12,801 nt of DNA from contig JAKAMA010000026.1 of the NCBI GenBank assembly GCA_021813085.1, positions 1-12,801 of the forward strand, read 5' to 3'. Under the pieces are notes generated by a model. It searched no databases. It was not told where the DNA came from and saw only the letters and a program-made list of their open reading frames with translations. Source of the stretch: Chloroflexota bacterium. Its GTDB lineage: Bacteria > Chloroflexota > Dehalococcoidia > DSTF01 > JACRBR01. Shown here in pieces: positions 5,757 to 12,413 of the stretch. The position numbers and the translations under genes are program-made. Positions within the stretch are counted from its first letter, which is position 1; each line of letters starts with the position of its first letter.

Positions 5757-8567
5757 ATGCCCATCGAGACGCGCCGCCCGCACGCGGCGAAGGACGAAAC
5801 CACCGAAGCCACCTACCGCGACCGCTTCACGTTTGACCGCGTCGCCTGGGGCAGCCACTGCATCGACTGCTACCCCGGCAACTGCCCCTACCGCGTCTAC
5901 CTCCGCGATGGCAAGATCGCCTTCGAAGAGCAGGCCGGCGTCCTGCCCGTCATCGAGCAGGGCGTGCCCGACATGAACCCCATGGGTTGCCAGAAGGGCG
6001 CCCAGTGGAGCCGCACTCTCGCCGGCGGCGAACGCGTGCACTTCCCGCTCAAGCGCACGGGCGAGCGCGGCCGCGGCGGCTGGCAGCGCATCTCGTGGGA
6101 CCAGGCCTGCGACGAGATCGCCGACGGTATCATCGACGCCATCGAGGACCAGGGTCCGGAGTCGATGATCGCGCTCTCGGGCTGCAACATGAGCACCTGG
6201 GGCGTCACCGGCCGCACCCGCTTCTACGGCCTCGTCGGCGGCATCACCACCGACCTCAACTCCGAGATGAACGACTTCTCGCCGGGCCACTACCTGACCT
6301 ACGGCAAGTTCGACCCCGTCAGCAGCATCGACGACTGGTTCCACGCCGACGTCTTCTTCATCTGGTTCTCGAACCCCGCCTTCACCCGCATCCCCCACCA
6401 GCACTACATCACCGAGGCACGCTACCGCGGCGCCACCATCGTGACGGTCGCCCCGGACTACTCTCCCTCGGCCATGCACGCCGACTACTACCTCGCCGTG
6501 CGCCCTGGCACCGATGCCGCGCTCGCGCTCGGCATGGCGGCGGCCGTCGTCGAAGAGGGCCTCGTGCACGAGCGCTTCGTGCAGGAGCAGACCGACCTGC
6601 CGCTCCTCGTGCGCGACGACACGCAGCGCTTCCTCGTTGAGGCGGACCTGACCGAGGGCGGCCACCCCGAGCAGTTCTTCTGGCTCGACCGCAAGACCCG
6701 CAAGCTCGCCCCGGCGCCGCGCGGCACCCTCGCGCTGGGCCGCGTCGACCCGGCGCTCAGCGGCAGCATCACCGTGACGCTCAAGGACGGCACGAAGACG
6801 ACAGCGCGGCCCGTGTACGAGCGCGTCGTCGCGCGCCTCCGCGACTACACCCCGGAGAAGGCAGCGCAGATCTGCGGCGTCGACGCGGCGACGATCCGCG
6901 AGATCGCGCGCAAGGTCGCGAAGGGCCGCACGAAGACGCTTGGCAGCCTGAACAACGCCGGCAAGTACTACCACGGCGACCTCATCGAGCGCTCACAACT
7001 CCTGCTCCTCGCGTTCACCGGCAACTGGGGCCGCAAGGGCACCGGCGTCGAGGCCTGGATCGCCGCGCTCTTCGACGGCTGGCTCCTCTCGGCGGCTAAG
7101 CCCCAGCGTGGACCTGAGATGGCGCGCGCCCTGCACGGCGCCTACCAGCAGTTCGTCTCGAACATCAACGCCGAAGACCCCACCATGACCCGCGAGCTGG
7201 CGACGATCGAGTTCACCAAACGCTCCGCCAACGACGGCGGTGGCGGCTGGGTGCCCCCCATCTTCCTCTGGTACAACCACGCCGGCTTCGGCGACAACTG
7301 GAACCGCGCCGACTGGAACGACGAGACGATGCCCCGCCCCTTCGAGGACTACTACAACGAGGCCCTCGACCGCGGCTGGTGGGCCGGCACCCCGAAGAAG
7401 GCCGTCGAGCCGCGTGTCTTCATCGAGTGCGGCGGCAACGCCCTGCGCCGTACCCGCGGCGGCCGGCGCATGCTGGTCAAGCACCTCTGGCCCAAGCTCA
7501 AGACGATCGTCACCATGGACATCCGCATGTCCGCGACCGCCCTCGAGTCCGACTACGTCCTGCCCATCGCCAGCCAGTACGAGAAGATCAGTTTCGGCAT
7601 CCCGAGCACGCACACCATGAACCTCACCTTCTGCGACCGCATCGTCGATCCGATCGACGAGGCGAAGCCGGAGATCGAGATCTTCGGCCTGCTCGCGAAG
7701 GCCCTGGCGCGCCGGGCGAAGGCGCGCGGCTTCACGACGTACAAGGACGGCGAAGGCGCAGAACGCCGGCTCGACGACATCTTCGAGCGCTACTCCTGCG
7801 GCGGCCTCCTCGAGGACGAGGACGCGCTCGCCGACGAGATGATCCAGGACACCACCATCACCGGCGCCCTGCCCGAGGGATCGACGCTGGCGACCGTGCG
7901 CGAGAAGGGCTTCATCCGCTTCAGCGGGCTCGGCATGAATGCCCGCGCGCTCGGCCAGGCGACCGAGATCGAGCCCGACAGCACCTTCGCACCCTTCCGC
8001 AACCACACCGAGAAGAAGTACCCGTATCCGACGCTGACGCGCCGCGCCCAGTTCTACATCGACCACGACTGGTTCCTCGAGGCAGACGAGCAGCTCCCGC
8101 GCCACAAGGATCCGCCGAAGGCCGGCGGCGACTACGCGCTGCTGATCACCAGCGGCCACAACCGCTGGAGCATCCACTCCACGAACATCGCCAACCGGCT
8201 GATGCTCCAGACGCACCGCGGCGAGCCGCACCTGCTCATGAACCCGGCCGACGCCGCCAGCCGCGACCTCGCCGACAACGACATGGCGGAGGTGTTCAAC
8301 GACCTCGGCGCGTTCCAGACGCCGGTGAAGACCTCACCCTCGGTGCGCCCCGGGCAGATCATCATGTACAACGGCTGGGAGCCCTACCAGTTCCCGAACT
8401 GGGACGGCCCCTCGGACATCGAGCCCGGCATGATCAAATGGCTGCACCTCGCCGGCGGCTACGGGCACCTGAAGTTCTGGCCGACGCAGTGGCAGCCCGC
8501 GCCCGCCTGCCGCGGCACGCGCGCCGAGGTGCGCCGGCCGGCGTCCCATACGGGCCGCACGCCCTGA
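5757..8567 (+). CDS. Type II DMSO reductase-family molybdopterin oxidoreductase, alpha subunit 2
   Basis: Complete catalytic subunit of 936 residues, the size of SerA/PcrA/EbdA/DdhA. The FS0 motif is H34-C35..C38....C43, 34 residues, then C78 (MGCQKG), so His plus three Cys can bind the cluster. The likely Mo-ligand aspartate is D173 in NSEMNDFSPGHYLTYG, an EbdA/PcrA-like context. Further family blocks are FNDLGAFQTPVKTSPSVRPG and GGYGHLKFW near the C-terminus. The N-terminus (MPIETRRPHAAKDE) has no twin-arginine hydrophobic signal, so export is not expected. ATG 5757 is preferred, with GGAGGG (5748-5753) three bases away; ATG 5754 is one codon earlier and abuts it. It is a diverged paralogue of the first alpha, sharing EQTDLPLLVR and VAPDYSP.AMHAD. 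It stands alone on its strand, divergent from the mobB-fmdE/gamma/chaperone operon. Substrate is unknown. Confidence 0.95.
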   Translation: MPIETRRPHAAKDETTEATYRDRFTFDRVAWGSHCIDCYPGNCPYRVYLRDGKIAFEEQAGVLPVIEQGVPDMNPMGCQKGAQWSRTLAGGERVHFPLKRTGERGRGGWQRISWDQACDEIADGIIDAIEDQGPESMIALSGCNMSTWGVTGRTRFYGLVGGITTDLNSEMNDFSPGHYLTYGKFDPVSSIDDWFHADVFFIWFSNPAFTRIPHQHYITEARYRGATIVTVAPDYSPSAMHADYYLAVRPGTDAALALGMAAAVVEEGLVHERFVQEQTDLPLLVRDDTQRFLVEADLTEGGHPEQFFWLDRKTRKLAPAPRGTLALGRVDPALSGSITVTLKDGTKTTARPVYERVVARLRDYTPEKAAQICGVDAATIREIARKVAKGRTKTLGSLNNAGKYYHGDLIERSQLLLLAFTGNWGRKGTGVEAWIAALFDGWLLSAAKPQRGPEMARALHGAYQQFVSNINAEDPTMTRELATIEFTKRSANDGGGGWVPPIFLWYNHAGFGDNWNRADWNDETMPRPFEDYYNEALDRGWWAGTPKKAVEPRVFIECGGNALRRTRGGRRMLVKHLWPKLKTIVTMDIRMSATALESDYVLPIASQYEKISFGIPSTHTMNLTFCDRIVDPIDEAKPEIEIFGLLAKALARRAKARGFTTYKDGEGAERRLDDIFERYSCGGLLEDEDALADEMIQDTTITGALPEGSTLATVREKGFIRFSGLGMNARALGQATEIEPDSTFAPFRNHTEKKYPYPTLTRRAQFYIDHDWFLEADEQLPRHKDPPKAGGDYALLITSGHNRWSIHSTNIANRLMLQTHRGEPHLLMNPADAASRDLADNDMAEVFNDLGAFQTPVKTSPSVRPGQIIMYNGWEPYQFPNWDGPSDIEPGMIKWLHLAGGYGHLKFWPTQWQPAPACRGTRAEVRRPASHTGRTP

Positions 8568-8576
8568 GCCACGCCT

Positions 8577-8608
8577 GCGCGCCGTCCGTCAGGCGGGGGA
8601 CGGCGGCG
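8577..8608. terminator. GC-rich hairpin between convergent genes
   Basis: A 7-bp stem, GCCGTCC (8581-8587) and GGACGGC (8598-8604), with a 10-base loop lies ten bases after the alpha subunit 2 stop. GCGC on the left arm can extend the pairing across a small bulge on the right arm. There is no T-run on either strand, so it is a weak or factor-dependent terminator candidate only. Confidence 0.35.
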
Positions 8609-8624
8609 CGCATCCATGATCCGC

Positions 8625-10850
8625 CTAGGCGGCGCTCCAGCCGAGCGCCGCCCGGGCGGCTGCCGACATCCGCGCCGGCGACCACGCCGGCTCCTCGACG
8701 ATGTCGACGTCCACCGTCTCGACGCCGGGCACGGACTCCAGCGCCGCGCGCACGTCCGCCTCCACCTGGTCCGCCACCGGGCAGCCCGGTGCCGTCAGCG
8801 TCATCGTCAGGTGCGCGTACGCGTCGCGCACCACGATCCCGTACACCAGCCCGAGGTCGACGATGTTCACGGGGATCTCCGGGTCGTACACCCGCCGCAG
8901 CGCGTCCAGCACCTGCTCGCGCGTCACCGTCGTCTCGATCAGCGTGCACTCCACCGGCGCCACGCCGTCCGCGCGCCGGCCCGGGTCGGCAGCCACCGCC
9001 GCGTTCAGCGTGTCGACGAGCACATCGGCCTTGGCGCCGACGAACGCCGCCGCGCGCGCGACCGTGATCGTCGGCGCCATGCGCGCGCGCATCTCCGGGT
9101 CCGCCAGCGGCCCGAAGCCGAAGTCCAGCAGCACCTGCAGGACGATCGGCCCCAGCCGGAGCGCCTCCGCCACCGTCATGTCGGCGTACACCGGGCCGTC
9201 GCCACGTGCCGGCTCCGGCGCCGCGCCGACCGGCGCTGGCGTCTCCTCCGCGGCGCCCGCCTCGGGCGCGGCTGCCTCGACCGGCTCGACCACGACTGCC
9301 GCCGGTGCCGCGAAGCGCGCGTACATCGCCGTCGCCAGCTCCGCCGCGAAGACCGCCAGCCCAAAGAACAGCAGCACGCCGGCCGCCGTCAGCAGCTTGA
9401 AGTCGAGAGGCGACGGCGCCAGCGTCAGCGCCACCGGCGCCACGCGCAGCACCGCCGCCGCGCCGACGAGCCCGAACGACGCCGGCACCAGCCCCGGCCA
9501 GCGGAGCGCCCGCCCCGAGAACACCGGCACCACCCGGTACGCCATCGCCATGATCATCAGCGTCGCGAAGCCGAGCAGGAACGCGTGCCGGATCGCGCCC
9601 GCCGCGTACATCGGCGTGTAGCCGCCGTCCAGCTCGCGCAGCCGCCAGTACACGTCGAGCGACACCCCGACGAGCAGCCAGGCGTACGCCACCTGCACCA
9701 TCGGCCGGTACGCGGGCGGCGCCTCGACCGGCGGCGCCTCTCCGTCCGCCGGCTCGAACACCCGCAGCGCTACCACCGCCGCGACGACAGCGAGCGCCAA
9801 CGCGAACGTGCTCGCGTACATCGCGTCGCGCGGCCATGCCGCCGCCGTGAACTGCGGCGCCCACGTCGCCGCCACGCGCAGCGGCGCCGCCAAGAGCAGC
9901 ACCCAGAAGGCCGCGTCGCGCAGCCGCGTGTGTACCGGCCGCAGCGAGAGGAAGAACGGCAGCGCCCGGAACGACACCCCCAGCACGAAGAACACCACGA
10001 ACCCGTACACCACGGCCTCGAGCAGCGCGGCGTCACCCGCCGCGGGCAGCAGCCGCTCGCCGCGCACCGCCGCGCGGACCACGAGATACGCGTTCATCGC
10101 CAGCGCGATCACGAACCACCCCGCGCCCACGAGCACGTAACGGTCGAACCCCTCACGCTTGTCGCGCGCCCGCCAGAACACGCGGGCGACGTACCAGGCG
10201 AACACCGCCGCGCCGACGAGCTCCAGCGGCGCCGACGCACCGAGCATCCAGCGCAGGAACCCTTGCCCGTGCGGCTGCGCCAGCATCCGCAGCGTCACGC
10301 CCGACAGCATCAGCGCGTACGACCCCAGCACGATGCGGCGTCCAGGCGGCGGCTGCCCCTTGAAGCGCGGCAACACGTGGTACGCGATGCCCATGACGAA
10401 CAGCCCCAGGTAGCCGAACACCTGCACGTGCCCGTGCGTCTGCACGAGCGCCAGCCACGACGCCCCGCGCAGGGCGCCCCAGCCGCCGCCCGTCATCGCC
10501 GCCGCGATGCCGCTCGTCACGCCGACGACCAGCGCGATCGCCAGCGACGTCATCAGGAAGAGCGGGTAGTGTGCGCCGGCGCCGCCGTCCATCCGCGCCG
10601 TCTCGCGCGCCTCGCCGCCCGGCTCGCCGGCCGCCGCACGGCCCGTCTGGGACGCCGCGTACGCGTCCAGCTCGGCGATGAGCTGCTGGGGATCGACGTG
10701 GTGCACGGCGGCGAAGAAGCCCACAGGCTCGACCGGCCCGTCGGGCCCGCCGCAGCCGGTCAGGCCGTACTTGTCGAAGATCTTCTCCGCCCCCGGGTAG
10801 CGCGTGACGGCCTCGCGCACCGTCGTGCGGCCCGTGATCAGTCCAGGCAT
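8625..10850 (-). CDS. NnrS-like 12-helix membrane protein fused to ScdA/DUF1858-like and DUF59 (Fe-S maturation) domains
   Basis: Protein of 741 residues with four parts. Residues 1-65 look like a ScdA_N/DUF1858-type small helical domain (TTVREAVTRYPGAEKIFDKYG, single Cys33). Residues about 96-515 are a polytopic membrane core with about 12 hydrophobic helices and NnrS-like signatures: QTHGHVQVFGYLGLF (137-151), YHVLPRF (157-163), RHAFLLGFATLMIMAMAYRV (421-440) with H139, H141 and H422 as possible haem or metal ligands. An Ala/Pro/Glu linker (516-555) leads to a second DUF1858-like domain (556-620). Last is a DUF59 domain (643-720) with DPEIP (656-660), TAPGCP with Cys690, and the EPAWSPARMS tail of PaaD/SufT-like proteins. 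NnrS relates to NO stress and ScdA/DUF59 to Fe-S repair, so a nitrosative-damage role is inferred. ATG 10850 has AGGAGG (10858-10863) at 7 bases. Confidence 0.85.
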   Translation of the reverse strand: MPGLITGRTTVREAVTRYPGAEKIFDKYGLTGCGGPDGPVEPVGFFAAVHHVDPQQLIAELDAYAASQTGRAAAGEPGGEARETARMDGGAGAHYPLFLMTSLAIALVVGVTSGIAAAMTGGGWGALRGASWLALVQTHGHVQVFGYLGLFVMGIAYHVLPRFKGQPPPGRRIVLGSYALMLSGVTLRMLAQPHGQGFLRWMLGASAPLELVGAAVFAWYVARVFWRARDKREGFDRYVLVGAGWFVIALAMNAYLVVRAAVRGERLLPAAGDAALLEAVVYGFVVFFVLGVSFRALPFFLSLRPVHTRLRDAAFWVLLLAAPLRVAATWAPQFTAAAWPRDAMYASTFALALAVVAAVVALRVFEPADGEAPPVEAPPAYRPMVQVAYAWLLVGVSLDVYWRLRELDGGYTPMYAAGAIRHAFLLGFATLMIMAMAYRVVPVFSGRALRWPGLVPASFGLVGAAAVLRVAPVALTLAPSPLDFKLLTAAGVLLFFGLAVFAAELATAMYARFAAPAAVVVEPVEAAAPEAGAAEETPAPVGAAPEPARGDGPVYADMTVAEALRLGPIVLQVLLDFGFGPLADPEMRARMAPTITVARAAAFVGAKADVLVDTLNAAVAADPGRRADGVAPVECTLIETTVTREQVLDALRRVYDPEIPVNIVDLGLVYGIVVRDAYAHLTMTLTAPGCPVADQVEADVRAALESVPGVETVDVDIVEEPAWSPARMSAAARAALGWSAA

Positions 10851-10911
10851 GGTGACGCCTCCTGGGCCGAGCGTATCGACGCGCGCCCGCCGGCGCTGTA
10901 ACTTTGGTCGC
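10851..10911. promoter_or_regulatory. 61-base divergent promoter region: membrane fusion protein / Crp-family regulator
   Basis: The starts of the two genes are only 61 bases apart on opposite strands, so the promoters must overlap or one must lie inside the other gene. On the - strand AGGAGG (10858-10863) is a strong ribosome binding site. On the + strand TGTAAC (10897-10902) is a possible -10 element; it would put transcription start at about 10909, nearly at the ATG, so the regulator mRNA may be leaderless. No convincing -35 was found for either side. Confidence 0.5.
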
Positions 10912-11598
10912 ATGGAGCAGCCGACACGCCCCGCAGGGCCCTTCGCCTCCGTCCCCTACTTCTCCGGGCTCACGGACGATGAGCGCGCGCGCGTCGCCGC
11001 CCGCGCGCGCCGGCGCAGCGTGCGGCCGGGCGATGTGCTCTTCGTCGAGGGCGAGGAGTGTGCTGGCCTCTTCGTCGTCGTCAGCGGCCTTGTCAAGCTC
11101 TACAAGACCTCCCCCGACGGCAAGGAGCAGGTCGTGCGCCACATGGGCGCGGGCGACTCGTTCAACGAGGTGCCGGTCTTCGACGGCGGCCCCAACCCCG
11201 TCACCGCCGCCGCCGTCGAGCCCGGCGAAGTGCTGATCTTCTCGCGGCCCGCCGTGCTCGAACTGCTGCGCGACTACCCCGCGTTCGGCGCCGCCGTCGT
11301 GCAGGTGTTCGCGTCGCGCCTGCGCCACCTTGTCGCGCTGGTCGAGGACCTGTCGTTCCGCCAGGTCACCGCGCGCGTCGCCCGCATCCTCCTGCAGTCC
11401 CTCGACCCCCACGAAGGCATCGGCGCCGGCGCCGGCGTGCGCGCGCGCGTCACCCAGCGCGAGATCGCCGAGATGGCCGGCACGAGCCGCGAGGTCGTCG
11501 CCCGCGCCCTGAAGGCGCTCGAGGGCGCCCACGCCGTGGAGGTCCGCGCCGGCCGCATCCGCATCAGCGACCCCGCCGTCCTGCCGGCCCTCTCCTGA
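10912..11598 (+). CDS. Crp/Fnr-family transcriptional regulator with CRP-like recognition helix
   Basis: A 228-residue regulator. An N-terminal cyclic-nucleotide-binding-type beta-roll (about 13-120) is followed by a long dimerisation helix (about 122-150) and a winged helix-turn-helix (about 179-220). The recognition helix reads TSREVVARALKALE; R193, E194 and R198 match the DNA-contacting R180, E181 and R185 of E. coli CRP, so GTGA half-sites are predicted. The effector pocket differs: the CRP Arg-Ser cAMP anchor is replaced by NPVTAAA (95-101), so cAMP binding is unlikely. There is no FNR-type cysteine cluster (only Cys50), so no 4Fe-4S sensor of that kind. Another ligand or haem is possible. 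ATG 10912 has no Shine-Dalgarno sequence and may be leaderless. It is divergent from the NnrS-like fusion and followed by DUF2249 genes, both plausible targets. Confidence 0.92.
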   Translation: MEQPTRPAGPFASVPYFSGLTDDERARVAARARRRSVRPGDVLFVEGEECAGLFVVVSGLVKLYKTSPDGKEQVVRHMGAGDSFNEVPVFDGGPNPVTAAAVEPGEVLIFSRPAVLELLRDYPAFGAAVVQVFASRLRHLVALVEDLSFRQVTARVARILLQSLDPHEGIGAGAGVRARVTQREIAEMAGTSREVVARALKALEGAHAVEVRAGRIRISDPAVLPALS

Positions 11599-11603
11599 GA
11601 CGG

Positions 11604-11619
11604 CGTGACGAAAGTCACA
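11604..11619. promoter_or_regulatory. Predicted CRP-type operator
   Basis: CGTGA-N6-TCACA (11604-11608 and 11615-11619) matches the CRP consensus TGTGA-N6-TCACA at nine of ten positions. Its core GTGAC-GAAA-GTCAC is a perfect 5-bp palindrome. It lies six bases after the regulator stop codon and 80 bases before the first DUF2249 start, well placed to control the DUF2249 pair. The regulator's CRP-like recognition residues predict this kind of half-site. Binding itself is inference. Confidence 0.65.
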
Positions 11620-11698
11620 GCGGCGCCCGCCGCCGTTGTGTCAGGATCGACGACGGAGCGCGGGACCAGCCCGCGCAGGAGCCACGAAAGGTACGGCC

Positions 11699-11938
11699 AT
11701 GAGCACCATCACCACCACCATCGACGTCCGCGCGATGCACCCGCGTGACCGCCACCCGCGCATCTTCTCCACCTTCGACGCGCTGCCCGTCGGCGACGCG
11801 ATCGTGCTGATCAACGACCACGACCCGAAGCCGCTCTTCTACCAGCTCCAGGCGGAGCGCCCCGGACAGGTCGGCTGGACGCCCGAGGAGCAGGGACCCG
11901 AGCGCTGGGTGATCCGCATCGAGAAGCTGGCCGCGTGA
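11699..11938 (+). CDS. DUF2249 domain protein 1
   Basis: Small cytoplasmic protein of 79 residues, made up almost entirely of one DUF2249 domain (TusA/SirA-like fold). Recognisable family segments are TIDVRAMHPRDRHPRIF (7-23), the FDALPVGDAIVLINDHDPKP turn (26-45) and PLFYQLQAERPG (45-56), ending in RWVIRIEKL (69-77). The biochemical function of DUF2249 is not established. The family is often found beside NO-related regulators, hemerythrins and denitrification genes, which fits the NnrS-like protein and Crp-type regulator here. There are no cysteines, so it cannot be a TusA-type sulfur carrier. ATG 11699 has AAAGG (11687-11691) seven bases upstream. Its stop overlaps the next start by one base (TGATG). 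Confidence 0.85.
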   Translation: MSTITTTIDVRAMHPRDRHPRIFSTFDALPVGDAIVLINDHDPKPLFYQLQAERPGQVGWTPEEQGPERWVIRIEKLAA

Positions 11939-12189
11939 TGGGCGGCGAGGAGACGCTGACCGTCGACGTACGCGAGGACATCCGCGCCGGCCGCGAGCCC
12001 TTTGGCCGCATCATGGCCGCGGTCGCCTCGCTCCGCGACGGCCAGTCGCTGACGCTGATCAACGTCTTCGAACCGGTGCCGCTCTACGACGTGATGGCTG
12101 AACGAGGATTCGCCCACGACACGCAGCGCACCCCCGGCGGCGACTGGCAGATCCGCTTCTACCGCGCCTCCGAGGCCGCGCACCCGTAA
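11938..12189 (+). CDS. DUF2249 domain protein 2
   Basis: A second, diverged DUF2249 protein of 83 residues. It has VDVREDIRAGREPFGRIMAA (9-28), a SLRDGQSLTLINVF strand pair (31-44), the EPVPLYDVMAERGF block (45-58) that parallels DPKPLFYQL in the first copy, and the closing GDWQIRFYR (68-76). There are no cysteines. ATG 11938 shares its A with the upstream stop (TGATG); GTG 11935 one codon earlier is an alternative. There is no ribosome binding site, so translation is probably coupled to the first DUF2249 gene. The two copies differ enough to suggest distinct roles, perhaps a heteromeric pair (inference). Function is unknown. Confidence 0.85.
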   Translation: MGGEETLTVDVREDIRAGREPFGRIMAAVASLRDGQSLTLINVFEPVPLYDVMAERGFAHDTQRTPGGDWQIRFYRASEAAHP

Positions 12190-12413
12190 GCCGCAGCGCT
12201 TCAGCTCCCGGCACGCGCCGGAGCGCCGCCGCCGCCGGCTGCGCCCTGGGGCCGTGGCGAAGGAGCTTCAGCTCCCGTCCCCCGCACGCGCACCAGCCAC
12301 GGGAGCCCGCGCAGGCGCCGTAAGGACCCGTCCGGGTCCGCCCCGTCACCAGCCTCCAGTTGCAACAAAGGGAGCTGCGCCGCCGCTGGCGCTTCGGCCG
12401 GCGATCTTCTGCA
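12190..12413. other. Non-coding gap with 13-base direct repeat and small hairpins
   Basis: No credible gene fits these 224 bases between the convergent DUF2249 pair and the sugar kinase. GCTTCAGCTCCCG occurs at 12198-12210 and 12265-12277. The second copy sits in a GGAGC-TTCA-GCTCC hairpin (12262-12275). GGGAGCTG at 12370-12377 can pair with CAGCTCCC of either copy. A GGACCC-GTCC-GGGTCC hairpin (12324-12339) is a possible terminator but lacks a T-run. No tRNA pattern was found. Confidence 0.45.

Noticed and set aside
8621..8632. 12-base perfect palindrome CCGCCTAGGCGG over the stop codon of the fusion gene
   Set aside because: Has no spacer, lies mostly in coding sequence, and no known site type is recognised.
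8616..10901. 761-codon open frame on the + strand
   Set aside because: Arg/His/Gln-rich shadow of the membrane fusion gene; the - strand has helices, motifs and an AGGAGG site.
10851..10913. 21-residue N-terminal extension of the membrane fusion protein
   Set aside because: Arg-rich, overlaps the regulator start, and the AGGAGG at 10858-10863 fits ATG 10850.
11621..11641. CGGCG-CCCGC-CGCCG hairpin followed by TTGTGT, as a terminator of the regulator gene
   Set aside because: Stem of only 5 bp and no real T-run; such GC hairpins are common by chance here.
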